A stretch of DNA of 64,000 nucleotides from Acidobacteriota bacterium (GCA_011526565.1 WYBL01000081.1:99232-163231); one strand, 5' to 3'; counted from the first letter of the stretch, positions 16,217-26,063 are shown. Numbers and translations: made by a program. The notes: generated from the sequence alone by a model not told the origin.

Positions 16217-18784
16217 ATGCACCGGAACCGGATCGCGACCGCGCTGGCCGTCGCCCTGCTGCTGGGGGCGGGACTCGCCGTGCAGCTCCACTTCTTCGCG
16301 CGCTACCCGCAGCCCGTGCTGTTCGGCGACCCGGCGGGCTACTTCAAGGTGGGCGAGGCGTTCCTGGACGCGCTCGCGCGGGTGAGCGCGGGCGAGCCGC
16401 CGGCCGACGCCTTCGAGCGGGTCCGCGGCTACTTCTACCTGCTCGGCACCGGCGCGCTGTTCGCGGCGCTCGACGCCGCGTTCCCGTACGACCTGGTCGC
16501 CTGGCGGCGGGTGATGGCCGGCTTCAACACGCTCGCGATGCTGGCCGCGTTCCTGCTCGGGCGGCGGCTCGCGCGCCACCCTGCCGGCGGTTTCGCCGCG
16601 CTCGCGCTGGCGGCGGGTTACCCGCCGTTCGCGGTGCAGACGGGGCGCCTCTACCCCGACCCGGTGACCGGCGCGCTCTTCGCGCTCTCGGCCTGGATGC
16701 TGCTGCGGGCGATCGACCGCGGCTCGCGCCGCGACGCGCTCCTCGCGGGGGCGCTGCTGTGCGCCGCGGGGGTCGTGCGCACCCAGATCGCGCCCGTCCT
16801 GCTGCTGGTCGCGGCGGCGCTGGCCATGGGCTCGTGGCCCTGGTGGCGGCGGGCCGACGGGGCCCGCCGCGTGGCGATCGGCTTCGCGGCCGGGCTCGCG
16901 CCACTGGCCTTGTGCTGGGGGCTCGTCACCTGGGCGGTCGGCGACCGCGACGACGTGATCCAGCTCGGCAACGTCACGTTCCGCACGCCCTACCCGATGG
17001 GCTACTGGATGTTCGTCGACTCCGGCGGCTGGCCGGGGACCTACCGGCTCAAGACCGAGCCGTACTACGCCGACCTCGCGCGCGCGGCCGAAGCCGACCC
17101 CGAGCTGCTGCGCAGCAAGCCGCGCCAGTACCTGTTCACGCTCGGCTGGCTCTGGTCCCGGCCGCAGGACGCGGTCGTGCAGCCGCTGGTCAACGCCTAC
17201 CGCCTCTACGAGCGGCCCGCCAACGACTACAAGTGGGACTACCCCTTCGCCTACGCCCGCCAGGTCGACCTCCAGCGCGCGCTCGCCGTGCTGGCGCTGG
17301 CCGCGCTCGCCCTGTCGCTGGCCGAGGCGCCGGCGCGCACGCTCGCTTTCGCCTTCCCGCTGGCGCTGCTGCCGCTCCACGCGCTGGTGTTCTCGTGGCC
17401 CCGCTACAACCTGCCGGCGATGCCGATCGTGCTGGCGGCAGCGGGCGCCTTCCTGGCGCGCGCCGCGCTGGCCCCGCGGACGCGCGAGACCTGGCGGAGC
17501 CCGCTGCGGCTGGCGGCCGGCGCCGCCCTCGCGGGGCTCGCCGCCGCGGCCGCGGCCGAAGCCGTCCCGGGCGGCGCGCGGCTCGCCGGCGAGCTGGCCG
17601 TGCTGCTGGCGGTCGCCGCCCCGCTGGCCCTCGCGGCGTCGCTCGGCGGCCGGCGCGGCCCGGCGCTCGCGGCGTTCGCGCTGGCGGCCGCGCTGCGCCT
17701 CGGCCACGTCGTGCAGGACGAGTCGTGGCACGAGCGCCGGATCGAGCTCGGGACCGACGTGCGCGGCGTCGCCCAGGAGCTGGCGCTGGACGAAGCCGCC
17801 GTGCGCGAACTGCGCGCGGCCGACGCGGTGGCGCTGATGGTCGACCTCAGCGTGCCGCGCGGCGACCTCGGCGCACTGCGGGTGAGCGTGGGCGGCCGCC
17901 TGCTCCCGGACGGCGCGTTGCGGCCGACGATGCCGCGGCTGCCCGAGTCGACGGCCACCGGCGGCCGCGACTGGCGCGGCTACCCGCAGTGGTGGGCCGC
18001 GCTGCTCCCGCGCGAGTGGCTGCCGGAACGGCCGGGGCCGCTGACGGTCTCGATCGAGTCCGGCAGCGCCACCGGGATCGTGCTGCGCGCCGACCGCTTC
18101 GCCGAACAGGACCGTGTCTACGCGGGGCCCTCGTTCGGCGACTGGCCCCACTACGTGCCGCTCAAGCTCGAGCACGACGGCGACTACCGCCTCCCGGTGC
18201 GTCGGCCGCTGCGCAGCGCAGGCACCCGCACGACGCTGTCGCTGGCGGGCCGCGCCCGCCCTGCCTCTGCCGGCGTCGCCCGCGTGCGGCTGGTCGCCCT
18301 CGCCAACGCGGCGGCCGGCACCCGCTGGACGAGCGCGCCGGCCCCGCTCCGCCCCGCGGTCGCGTTCGGCTTCTTCGCCTGGGCGGGCGTGCGCCACGAC
18401 GCGAGCCTGTGGATCGACGGCGTCCACGCCCTCGACTTCGTGATCTCGGAGCGCAACGGCGAGTGGCGCGGCGGCGGCTACCGGCTGTGCCAGCGCGCGC
18501 TGGGCGACCGCGGCGACAAGGCCTACTCGGCCTTCGTGCTGGAGGGCCCGGGCCGCGGCGCAGCCCACGAGGTCGAGGTGCGCTTCACCACGGCCTTCGC
18601 GCGGCAGCGCGTGTACTTCGTCGCCGACCGCAGGGGCGCATTCGAGGCGCTCGCGCCCCACTTCGACGCCTGCGGCGTCGCGGCGGAGACGCCCCGCGTC
18701 GCGGGCGTCGCCGAGGTGCTGCACGCCACCCGCAACGCCTACCCCGACGACACCGGGCTGTGGCGGGTGGAGGGGGTGTACTGA
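16217..18784 (+). CDS. GT39/ArnT-like membrane glycosyltransferase with large C-terminal periplasmic domain
   Basis: 855 residues from ATG (TTG at 16208 is an alternative). The first 480 or so residues hold about a dozen membrane helices. An acidic first loop (FGDPAGYFKVGEAF) resembles the catalytic Asp/Glu loop of PMT/ArnT enzymes that use polyprenyl-linked sugars. RTQIAP and RYNLPAMP lie at later helix borders. The last 340 residues form a soluble part rich in strands, ending HATRNAYPDDTGLWRVEG. Its location near a polyprenyl-phosphate sugar loader (13340-14119) suggests protein or lipid glycosylation in the periplasm, but the acceptor is unknown. Confidence 0.65.
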   Translation: MHRNRIATALAVALLLGAGLAVQLHFFARYPQPVLFGDPAGYFKVGEAFLDALARVSAGEPPADAFERVRGYFYLLGTGALFAALDAAFPYDLVAWRRVMAGFNTLAMLAAFLLGRRLARHPAGGFAALALAAGYPPFAVQTGRLYPDPVTGALFALSAWMLLRAIDRGSRRDALLAGALLCAAGVVRTQIAPVLLLVAAALAMGSWPWWRRADGARRVAIGFAAGLAPLALCWGLVTWAVGDRDDVIQLGNVTFRTPYPMGYWMFVDSGGWPGTYRLKTEPYYADLARAAEADPELLRSKPRQYLFTLGWLWSRPQDAVVQPLVNAYRLYERPANDYKWDYPFAYARQVDLQRALAVLALAALALSLAEAPARTLAFAFPLALLPLHALVFSWPRYNLPAMPIVLAAAGAFLARAALAPRTRETWRSPLRLAAGAALAGLAAAAAAEAVPGGARLAGELAVLLAVAAPLALAASLGGRRGPALAAFALAAALRLGHVVQDESWHERRIELGTDVRGVAQELALDEAAVRELRAADAVALMVDLSVPRGDLGALRVSVGGRLLPDGALRPTMPRLPESTATGGRDWRGYPQWWAALLPREWLPERPGPLTVSIESGSATGIVLRADRFAEQDRVYAGPSFGDWPHYVPLKLEHDGDYRLPVRRPLRSAGTRTTLSLAGRARPASAGVARVRLVALANAAAGTRWTSAPAPLRPAVAFGFFAWAGVRHDASLWIDGVHALDFVISERNGEWRGGGYRLCQRALGDRGDKAYSAFVLEGPGRGAAHEVEVRFTTAFARQRVYFVADRRGAFEALAPHFDACGVAAETPRVAGVAEVLHATRNAYPDDTGLWRVEGVY

Positions 18785-18836
18785 GTTTCGGGAACTTTCC
18801 GGCGCCCGCCGGCGTCGGATCAAGTGGAGGACTGCG

Positions 18837-19058
18837 ATGACCCATCCTGGCACCGCAGCGGTGCTCAGCTTCGTCGTGCCCGGCGTCGGCCAGATCTACA
18901 ACGGCGACTTCCTGCGCGGCCTGTTCTGGCTCGTGATCACGCCGGGCTTCTGGCTGGGCACCGGCGGACTGCTCGGCTGGGTCTGCCACCTGATCGCGGC
19001 CTGGACGGCCTACGGTCGCGGCGAGAAGAAGCGCCGCGCCGAGGCGAGCGCGGCCTGA
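18837..19058 (+). CDS. Small TM2-like membrane protein
   Basis: 73 residues with GGAGG 7 bases before the ATG. The pattern AAVLSFVVPGVGQIYNGDFL followed by a second hydrophobic segment is typical of short TM2-like or related two-helix proteins, whose PG.GQ.YNG turn is conserved. A basic tail (GEKKRR) ends the protein on the cytoplasmic side. Such proteins are widespread and mostly uncharacterised. It sits between the GT39-like gene and the asparaginase-like gene on the same strand. Confidence 0.75.
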   Translation: MTHPGTAAVLSFVVPGVGQIYNGDFLRGLFWLVITPGFWLGTGGLLGWVCHLIAAWTAYGRGEKKRRAEASAA

Positions 19059-19098
19059 TCCCGGCTCCGCGCTAAACTCGGCGTTTCGGGAGGCCCCG

Positions 19099-20211
19099 AT
19101 GCCGAGTTCCCTCGATCGCCGCAGTTTCGTCCGTGCCTCGCTCGTCGCCGGTGTCGCCGGCGCCGTCGGCCAGGCCCCGGCCGTGCGCGCGGCCGGGGTG
19201 CGGCCGGTGGTGGTCGCTTCGTCCAACGGCAACCGCCACAAGAACGGCGGCACGCAGACGACGGTCGCCCTCGCCTTCGAGCGGATCGCGAAAGGCGAGG
19301 ACGTGCTCGACGCGCTGATCGCGGGCGTCAACCTGTGCGAGCTCGACCCGGCCGACGACAGCGTCGGCTACGGCGGGCTGCCCAACGCCGACGGCGTCGT
19401 CCAGCTCGACGCCTCGGTGATGCACGGGCCCAGGCGCCGCGCGGGCGCCGTGGCCTGTCTCGAGGGCGTGCGCACACCGTCGCTGGTCGCGAAGGCGGTG
19501 ATGGAGCAGACCGACCACCACCTGCTGGTCGGCGCCGGCGCGCAGCTCTTCGCGCGCCAGATGGGTTTCGCGGTCGAGGCCGATCTCAACACCGAGAACT
19601 CGCGGAAGAAGTGGCTCGACTGGAAACGGCGGATCGACCCCGAGCACTACCTCGACCCGGCGCAGCGCGAGGTCGCGGCCGACGCGGCCCGCGAGGCGAT
19701 GATCGCCCACGGCCGGCTCGACCCGCTGCACGTCTACGGCACGATCAACTGCAACGGCGTCAGCGCCAGGGGCGAGGTGTGCGGCGTGACCACCACCTCC
19801 GGCCTCGCCTGGAAGATCCCCGGGCGCGTCGGCGACAGCCCGATCCTGGGCGCGGGCCTGTGGGTCGACGGCGAGGTCGGCGCCGCCGGTTCGACCGGGC
19901 GCGGCGAGGCCAACCTGTACAACCTCTCCTCGCACCTGATCGTGGAGAACCTGCGGCGCGGGATGAGCTGCCTCGACGCCGGCATGGACGCGCTGCGGCG
20001 GATCCGGGCCAACACGGTCGAGAAGCGGCTGAGGAACGCCCAGGGCAACCCGGCCTTCTACGTCAACTTCTACGTCGTCGACGCGAAAGGCGGCTTCGCG
20101 GGCGTCTCGATGTACGGCACCTACAAGGGCCGCAAGGTCGAGTACGCGCTGTGCACCGAGCACGGCCCCGAGACGCGCCCCGTCGAGGCGCTGATCCCCG
20201 AGCATCCCTGA
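19099..20211 (+). CDS. Tat-exported N4-(beta-N-acetylglucosaminyl)-L-asparaginase family Ntn-hydrolase
   Basis: 370 residues. A twin-arginine signal (DRRSFVRASLVAG, cleaved near residue 31) implies folded export to the periplasm. The enzyme core shows YGTINCNG, aligning with the autocleavage/nucleophile motif (usually GTIGM) of glycosylasparaginases, followed by TTTSGLAWKIPGRVGDSPI and GAAGSTGRGE, which form the substrate pocket. The threonine of GTI would be both the self-cleavage site and the catalytic nucleophile. Family members release Asn-linked glycans or isoaspartyl residues. The usual GM after GTI is NC here. Confidence 0.85.
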   Translation: MPSSLDRRSFVRASLVAGVAGAVGQAPAVRAAGVRPVVVASSNGNRHKNGGTQTTVALAFERIAKGEDVLDALIAGVNLCELDPADDSVGYGGLPNADGVVQLDASVMHGPRRRAGAVACLEGVRTPSLVAKAVMEQTDHHLLVGAGAQLFARQMGFAVEADLNTENSRKKWLDWKRRIDPEHYLDPAQREVAADAAREAMIAHGRLDPLHVYGTINCNGVSARGEVCGVTTTSGLAWKIPGRVGDSPILGAGLWVDGEVGAAGSTGRGEANLYNLSSHLIVENLRRGMSCLDAGMDALRRIRANTVEKRLRNAQGNPAFYVNFYVVDAKGGFAGVSMYGTYKGRKVEYALCTEHGPETRPVEALIPEHP

Positions 20212-20240
20212 GCCTGCTCCGCCTCTCCCCGGAAGAACCG

Positions 20241-23200
20241 GTGCTCTGGTCCCAGTTGCTCGCGGGCCACGTGCCCGCGCTGACGCGGGCCCGCGGCGCC
20301 GACTACTTCGAGCGCGGTCGCGTCGTCGCGCTCAGCGCGCGGCCGCGCGCGCTGCACGCCCGCGTGCGCGGCACCTGGGTCTACGACGTGCGGATCGAGT
20401 TCGGCGACCGCGGCATGGAGGGCAGCTGCACCTGCCCGGCGGGGCTCCAGGGGCCGTGCAAGCACGTGTGGGCCGCGCTGCTCGAGGCCGAACGCCAGGG
20501 CCGGGCGCCGGCGCTCGTCGGGCTGGGGCCGCCGGCGGCCGCTGGCCCGGCCCCGGGCGGCCTGACCCGCGGCCCCGATCGTCCGCTCGCCTTGTGGCGC
20601 GACCGGCTGGAGGCGATCGCCCGCGGCCACGCGAGCCCGCTGGCGATCGAGCGGCCGGGCGCGGCGCCGGGCGACGAGATCCACTACCTGCTCGACCTGC
20701 CGTCGAGCCTCGCCGCGGGCGCTCTCCAGGTCGAGACGGCGCTGGTGCGACGCCGGCGCGACGGCCAGCCGGGCGAACCGAAGGCGTTCGCCGCGACGCG
20801 CGCCGAGGCGGCCCTGCTGCCGGAGGCCAGCGACCGTCGGGCCCTGCTGCTGATGATGGGCGCGCCCCATCCCGCGCCCGGCGGGCTGCCGGCCGTCGCG
20901 TCGTACCGCGTGGCCGCCGACGCCGTGCCGGTGGTGCTCGAGGCCCTCTCGCACACCGGCCGCGCCCGGGTGCAGGCGACGCGCGAGTCGGCGCCCGTGA
21001 CCCTGCGCTGGCAGGCGGCGCCCGAGTTCCGCCTCGGGCTGCGGGTCATGGAGCGGGACGAGGACTACGTGCTGACCGGCGTGCTGCGCGACGGCACGGT
21101 CGAGCGCCCGCTGGCCGATGCGGCGCTGCTGCTGCGCCAGGGCGCGGTCTTCTTCGCGGACGGCCTGGCCGGGCCGCTCGAGGATCGCGGCCTGTGGCCG
21201 TTCGTGCCCGACCTGCGCCAGCACCGCGAGCTGGCCGTGCCGATCCGCCACGGCGCGCGGCTGCTGGGGGCGCTGGCCGCCGCGGGCCCCGGGCCGCTCG
21301 CGGCCGTCGAACTGCCCGAGGACCTGCAGGTGGCGGTCGTGCAGGCCGCGCCGCGGCCGCGGCTCCGCGTCGACACGGACCCGCGCGACCCACGGCGCCT
21401 GATCGCGACGCTCGCCTTCGACTACGACGGCGGGCTCGCTCCCGACGAGGCGGGCGGCTTCCACTTCGACGCGGCGACGCGGCGGCTGCTGGTGCGCGAC
21501 GCTGCCGCCGAGGAGCGCGCGCGCGACCTGCTGCTGGCCCTCGGCCTGCGCCGGGTCCAGGGCGGCGCCCAGTTCAGCCTCGCCCCGCGCCGGCTGGCAG
21601 AAGCCGTGCGCGCGCTGGCGCCACACGGCTTCGTGATCGAGGTCGACGGCCGGGTGCAACGACCGGGCGGCACCGTGCGCTACCGGGTGTCCTCGGGCGT
21701 CGACTGGTTCGACCTCGACGCCGAGGTGGACTTCGGAGACGCGACCGCGAAGCTGCCGGCGCTGCTCGAGGCGGCCCGCAGCGGCTCGGCCACCGTGCTG
21801 CTCGACGACGGCTCGTCGGGCCTGCTGCCGGAGGAGTGGCTCTCGCGCCAGGGCTTCCTGCGCGCCCTTGGCGAGGTCGAGGACGGGCGGCTGCGCTTCC
21901 GCAACGCCCAGGCCGCGCTGGTCGGGGAACTGCTCGAGGACGTGCCGGTGCTCGACGCCGACCAGGGCTTCCACGAGGCGCGGGCGCGGCTGCGCGCGTT
22001 CTCGCGGGTGCGGGCGGCCGATCCGCCGGCCGGCTTCCAGGGCACGCTGCGCCCCTACCAGCGCGAGGGCCTGGGCTGGCTGCGCTTCCTGCGCGAGTTC
22101 GGTCTCGGCGGCTGCCTCGCCGACGACATGGGCCTCGGCAAGACCGTCCAGGTGCTGGCCCTGTTCGCCGAGCGGCGCGGCGTCTCGCGCCACCCGTCGC
22201 TGGTCGTGGTGCCGCGCTCGCTGGTCTTCAACTGGAAGGAGGAGGCGGCCCGCTTCGTGCCGGGGCTGCGCGTCGTCGACCACACGGGCCTCGAGCGCGG
22301 CCGCGGCCCGAGGAGCTTCGAGGACGCCGACCTGGTGCTGACGACCTACGGCACGCTGCGCCGCGACGTGAAGCTGCTGGAGGCCGTGCGCTTCGACTAC
22401 GTCGTGCTCGACGAGGCGCAGAACGTCAAGAACCACCGGACCGAGGCCGCGCGCGCCGTGCGGCGGCTGCGCGCGGACCATCGCCTGGCGCTGACCGGCA
22501 CGCCGCTCGAGAACCACCTCGGCGAGCTGCGCAACCTGCTCGACTTCCTGAACCCGGGCCTGCTCGGCGCCTCGGCGGCGTTCCGCAGCGGCGATGCCCC
22601 CGGGGACGACGTCGCCCGTCGCGCGCTGGCCGAGGGCATCCGGCCCTTCGTGCTGCGCCGCACCAAAGAGCAGGTCGCGAGCGAGCTGCCGGCCAAGACC
22701 GAGCAGACGCTGCACTGCGCGCTGGAGGGCCGCGCCCAGGCCCTGTACCGGGAGCTGGCCGCCCACTACCGGCGCACGCTGCTGGCCCGCGTCGACGCCC
22801 GCGGCATGGCGCGCTCGAAGCTGCAGGTGCTGGAGGCGCTGCTGCGGCTGCGCCAGGCGGCCTGCCACCCGGGGCTCGTCGACCGCCGTCACGCCGAGGT
22901 GCCGTCGGCCAAGATCGAGACGCTGGTGCCGCTGCTGCACGAGGTGGTCGCCGAAGGCCACAAGGCCCTGGTGTTCTCGCAGTTCACCAGCTTCCTGGCG
23001 CTGGTTCGCGAGCGGCTGGCGAAGGAGGGCCTCGTCCACGAGTACCTCGACGGCCGCACCCGCGACCGCGCGGCGCGCGTGCGCCGCTTCCAGGACGACC
23101 CGGCCTGCCCGCTGTTCCTGGTCAGCCTCAAGGCCGGCGGCACCGGCCTCAACCTGACGGCGGCCGACTACGTGTTCCTGCTCGACCCGTGGTGGAATCC

Positions 23201-23411
23201 CGCCGTCGAGGCGCAGGCGATCGACCGCGCCCACCGCATCGGCCAGCAGCGCCACGTCTTCGCCTACCGGCTGATCGCGACCGAGACCGTGGAGGAGAAG
23301 GTGCTGGCGCTGCAGCAGGGCAAGCGCGAGCTGTTCGACGCGATCCTCGGCGAGAAGCTGAGCCTGATCCGCTCGCTGCGCCGCGAGGACCTGGAGCACC
23401 TTTTGTCATGA
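20241..23411 (+). CDS. SNF2-family DNA helicase/ATPase with N-terminal SWIM zinc finger
   Basis: 1056 residues; GTG start with a purine-rich GGAAGAA just upstream. Residues 63-75 form the SWIM motif CTC-x7-CKH, a zinc finger for DNA or protein contact. A long middle region (about 80-590) is not recognised but has strand/helix content typical of bacterial SNF2 N-terminal domains. The ATPase has DDMGLGKT (near 635), VLDEAQNVKN, TGTPLENHLGELR, and in lobe 2 SLKAGGTGLNLTAADYV and DRAHRIGQ. These proteins move along double-stranded DNA and remodel bound protein. The stop overlaps the next gene by 4 bases, though that neighbour has an unrelated membrane function. Confidence 0.9.
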   Translation: MLWSQLLAGHVPALTRARGADYFERGRVVALSARPRALHARVRGTWVYDVRIEFGDRGMEGSCTCPAGLQGPCKHVWAALLEAERQGRAPALVGLGPPAAAGPAPGGLTRGPDRPLALWRDRLEAIARGHASPLAIERPGAAPGDEIHYLLDLPSSLAAGALQVETALVRRRRDGQPGEPKAFAATRAEAALLPEASDRRALLLMMGAPHPAPGGLPAVASYRVAADAVPVVLEALSHTGRARVQATRESAPVTLRWQAAPEFRLGLRVMERDEDYVLTGVLRDGTVERPLADAALLLRQGAVFFADGLAGPLEDRGLWPFVPDLRQHRELAVPIRHGARLLGALAAAGPGPLAAVELPEDLQVAVVQAAPRPRLRVDTDPRDPRRLIATLAFDYDGGLAPDEAGGFHFDAATRRLLVRDAAAEERARDLLLALGLRRVQGGAQFSLAPRRLAEAVRALAPHGFVIEVDGRVQRPGGTVRYRVSSGVDWFDLDAEVDFGDATAKLPALLEAARSGSATVLLDDGSSGLLPEEWLSRQGFLRALGEVEDGRLRFRNAQAALVGELLEDVPVLDADQGFHEARARLRAFSRVRAADPPAGFQGTLRPYQREGLGWLRFLREFGLGGCLADDMGLGKTVQVLALFAERRGVSRHPSLVVVPRSLVFNWKEEAARFVPGLRVVDHTGLERGRGPRSFEDADLVLTTYGTLRRDVKLLEAVRFDYVVLDEAQNVKNHRTEAARAVRRLRADHRLALTGTPLENHLGELRNLLDFLNPGLLGASAAFRSGDAPGDDVARRALAEGIRPFVLRRTKEQVASELPAKTEQTLHCALEGRAQALYRELAAHYRRTLLARVDARGMARSKLQVLEALLRLRQAACHPGLVDRRHAEVPSAKIETLVPLLHEVVAEGHKALVFSQFTSFLALVRERLAKEGLVHEYLDGRTRDRAARVRRFQDDPACPLFLVSLKAGGTGLNLTAADYVFLLDPWWNPAVEAQAIDRAHRIGQQRHVFAYRLIATETVEEKVLALQQGKRELFDAILGEKLSLIRSLRREDLEHLLS

Positions 23412-24718
23412 GCGACGAAGGGCTCGCCGTCGAACTGATCCTGGTCGCGCTGCTGATCCTCTTCAACGGCTTCTTCGCCGGTGCCGAGCTGGCGCTCGTC
23501 TCCGCGCGCCGCTCGCGGCTGCAGAGCCTGGCCCGCGACGGGGATCGCCGCGCGGCGGCCGCGCTGAAGCTGCTCGACGACCCCGACCGCTTCCTGGCCA
23601 CGGTCCAGATCGGCGTGACGCTGGTCGGCACGCTGGCCTCGGCCGTCGGCGGCGTCGCCGCGGTCGAGAAGCTGGAGCCGATGATCGCCGAGCTGCCCTA
23701 TGCCTGGGCGCGCGCGGTCGCGGAGCCGGTGGCCGTGAGCCTCGTCGTGTTCTGCATCGCCTACGCCTCGCTGGTCGTCGGCGAGCTGGCCCCCAAGCAG
23801 CTCGCGGTCCGCCACGCCGAGACCTTCGCGCTGCTGGTGGCACGGCCGATCGCGTGGCTGGCCGGCTTCTCGGGGCCGGTGGTCGGGCTGCTCAACGCCT
23901 CGTCGGGGCTGTTCCTGCGCCTGTTCGGCCAGCGCGCCCAGCGCGCCAACGCGTTCCACACGCTGGACGACCTGCGGGCGCTGGTGCGCGAGGCCGAGGA
24001 GCAGGGCATCGCCGAGAAGGGTCTGCTGGCGGGCGCCATCGAGTTCCACGATCGCGACGTGCGCGAGATCCTGACCCCGGTCAACCGCATGCGCTTCGTG
24101 CGGCTGGGGGCGCCGATCGAGGACGCTCTGGTGGTCGCCCGCCAGACCGGGCACACCCGCTTCCCCGTGATCGAGGGCACCGTCGACGACGTGGTCGGCC
24201 TGGTGCGGGCGCGCGACCTCTACGAGGCGGCGCGCAGCGGCCGCCGCGCGCTCGATCGCACGCTCGTGCAGCCGGTGGCGCTGGTGCCGTGGACCAAGAT
24301 GGCGACCTCGCTGCTCGCGGAGATGAAACGCTCGCACTGCCAGATGGCCGTGGCCGTCGACGAGCACGGCATGGTCAAGGGCCTGGTCACGCTCGAGGAC
24401 CTGGTCGAGGTGATCATCGGCGAGATCCGCGACGAGCACGAGGTGCCCGAGGAGCCGGTGAAGCGGCTGGCCGACGGCAGCCTCGAGGCCGAGGGCTCGG
24501 TCCGGCTCGCCGACCTCAACGAGCGCTGGGGCTTCGCGCTGCCCGAGTCGAACGACTACGTGACGCTGGCGGGCCTCGTGCTGCACGAACTGGGACGGAT
24601 GGGCGCCGCCGGCGACGAGGTGACGGTCGGCGGCGTGCGGCTGCGGGTGGTGGCGGTCGAGGGCCGCCGCATCACGCGGGTCGTGCTGCACCCGCCCGTC
24701 GCGGCGGCCGTCACATGA
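23408..24718 (+). CDS. CNNM/CorC-type membrane protein with CBS domains (HlyC/CorC family)
   Basis: 436 residues, ATG overlapping the helicase stop. Four hydrophobic segments form the DUF21/CNNM domain (residues about 5-190, with FNGFFAGAELALVSARRSRL and VGELAPKQLAVRH). Two CBS domains (about 215-335; LTPVNRMRFV, MAVAVDEHG, GLVTLEDLVEVIIGEI) follow, and a CorC/HlyC-type C-terminal domain (about 350-430) ends the protein. Relatives handle Mg2+ or Co2+ export or sense nucleotides. The exact ion is not predictable. Its 3' end overlaps the convergent ClC gene by 8 bases. Confidence 0.9.
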   Translation: MSDEGLAVELILVALLILFNGFFAGAELALVSARRSRLQSLARDGDRRAAAALKLLDDPDRFLATVQIGVTLVGTLASAVGGVAAVEKLEPMIAELPYAWARAVAEPVAVSLVVFCIAYASLVVGELAPKQLAVRHAETFALLVARPIAWLAGFSGPVVGLLNASSGLFLRLFGQRAQRANAFHTLDDLRALVREAEEQGIAEKGLLAGAIEFHDRDVREILTPVNRMRFVRLGAPIEDALVVARQTGHTRFPVIEGTVDDVVGLVRARDLYEAARSGRRALDRTLVQPVALVPWTKMATSLLAEMKRSHCQMAVAVDEHGMVKGLVTLEDLVEVIIGEIRDEHEVPEEPVKRLADGSLEAEGSVRLADLNERWGFALPESNDYVTLAGLVLHELGRMGAAGDEVTVGGVRLRVVAVEGRRITRVVLHPPVAAAVT

Positions 24719-26063
24719 GCTGGCCCAGCGGGTCGCGCTCGGCCTCGTCGCCGTCGTGCAAGCCCTCGGCCGCGAGCTGGCTCTCGACCAGCGTGCGCGG
24801 CGAGTAGCGCCGGGCCAGCAGCGACGCGATCGCGACGGCCAGCATCAGCGGCGTGACCAGGCCGTAGTCGCCGGTCAGCTCGAAGACGATCACGACTGCC
24901 GTGATCGGCGTGCGCAGGAAGCCGGCGAAGAAGGCACCCATGCCGACGAGGGCCCACGCCGCGGGCTCGACGGGCAGTCCCGGGGCCAGGAGCAGCGCAC
25001 CGTGGGCCAGCGCGGCGCCGAGCGCGGCGCCGAGGAACAGGCTCGGCGCGAAGGCGCCGCCGAACAGCGGCGCCGCCAGCGCGAGCACGAAGCCGGCGAG
25101 CTTGGCGAAGAAGGCGAGGCCGGCCGTGTGGGCCTCGCCCGCGCCGTGGAGGAAGGCGCCGATCGTGTGGTAGCCGGTGCCGAGGATCTCCGGGGCGAGC
25201 AGGCCGAGCAGGCCGCACCAGGCGCCGGCCAGCGCCCCGCGCGCGGCGCCGTCGCGGCCGCCGGCCTTCGGCCACCGCGCGCGCAGCCGCCCGTGCAGCG
25301 CGTGGACGAGCCGCGGCACCCATCCGGCGGTCAGGCCGGCAGCCACGCCGAGCAGCGTGAAGCCCGCGAACTCCCACGGCTCCGTCCACGTGGCGGGCGC
25401 CGCGGGCAGCAGGTGCTGACCGCCGCCGAGCTGCTTCTGCACGACGGCGGCGGCGACCGCCGCCACGATCGCGCCGCCCAGCACGCCGCGCGAGGCCGTG
25501 CCGATGATCTCCTCGAGCGCGAACAGCACGCCCGCGATCGGCGTGTTGAAGATGGCGGCGATGCCGGCGGCCACGCCGACCGGGATCAGGCCGCGCTCCA
25601 CGCGCGGGCCCATGCCGAGCAGGCGGCCGAGGCCGACCGCCACGCCGCTGGTCAGCACGACCGTGGGGCCCTCGGGGCCGAGCGGCGCGCCGGAGCCCAG
25701 CGACAGCGGTGTCGCCACGAAGGTCGTGGCCACGCCGCGGCCGTCGAGGCGGCGCGGGTCCTTCGCGTAGGCTCCGCGCACCAGGCCGAGCCCGCCGCCG
25801 CGCGGCATGAAGCGCGGCACCAGCGCGCCGAGCAGGGCGCCGACGAGCAGCGGGACGCCGACCGCCACCGCGACCCGCGCGGCCCCGGCCGGCGACGCCA
25901 GCACGGCCCGACGCATGGCCTCCTCGGCGGAGACGAGCGCGGCGTGGAAGAGGAAGGCCGCGAGGCCGCAACTGGCCCCGATCAGGGCCAGCACCGCCAG
26001 CAACGGACGACGGGCCTGGCGGCGGACGAAGGCGATCGCGCGGAGCGGGCGGCGGCGGTTCAA
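24711..26063 (-). CDS. ClC-family chloride channel/antiporter
   Basis: 450 residues with ten or more membrane helices. Ion-pathway signatures are GSGAPLGPEGP (selectivity helix, usual GSGIP and G[KR]EGP), AIFNTPIAGVLFALEE and GGAFAPSLFLGAALG. The GPEGP form has Pro where many transporters have Lys or Arg. The glutamate of GPEGP is the gating position; the EE pair after ALFA-like helix is also kept. The C-terminus is short, without CBS domains. It is translated downstream of the marR gene with a 4-base overlap, so the regulator probably controls it, and it may serve acid or osmotic response next to the trehalose operon. Confidence 0.9.
   Translation of the reverse strand: MNRRRPLRAIAFVRRQARRPLLAVLALIGASCGLAAFLFHAALVSAEEAMRRAVLASPAGAARVAVAVGVPLLVGALLGALVPRFMPRGGGLGLVRGAYAKDPRRLDGRGVATTFVATPLSLGSGAPLGPEGPTVVLTSGVAVGLGRLLGMGPRVERGLIPVGVAAGIAAIFNTPIAGVLFALEEIIGTASRGVLGGAIVAAVAAAVVQKQLGGGQHLLPAAPATWTEPWEFAGFTLLGVAAGLTAGWVPRLVHALHGRLRARWPKAGGRDGAARGALAGAWCGLLGLLAPEILGTGYHTIGAFLHGAGEAHTAGLAFFAKLAGFVLALAAPLFGGAFAPSLFLGAALGAALAHGALLLAPGLPVEPAAWALVGMGAFFAGFLRTPITAVVIVFELTGDYGLVTPLMLAVAIASLLARRYSPRTLVESQLAAEGLHDGDEAERDPLGQLM

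Noticed and set aside
20121..23399. A 1092-codon open frame opposite the SNF2 helicase
   Set aside because: Helicase motifs on the plus strand are unmistakable; the antisense product is low-complexity and has no recognisable fold.
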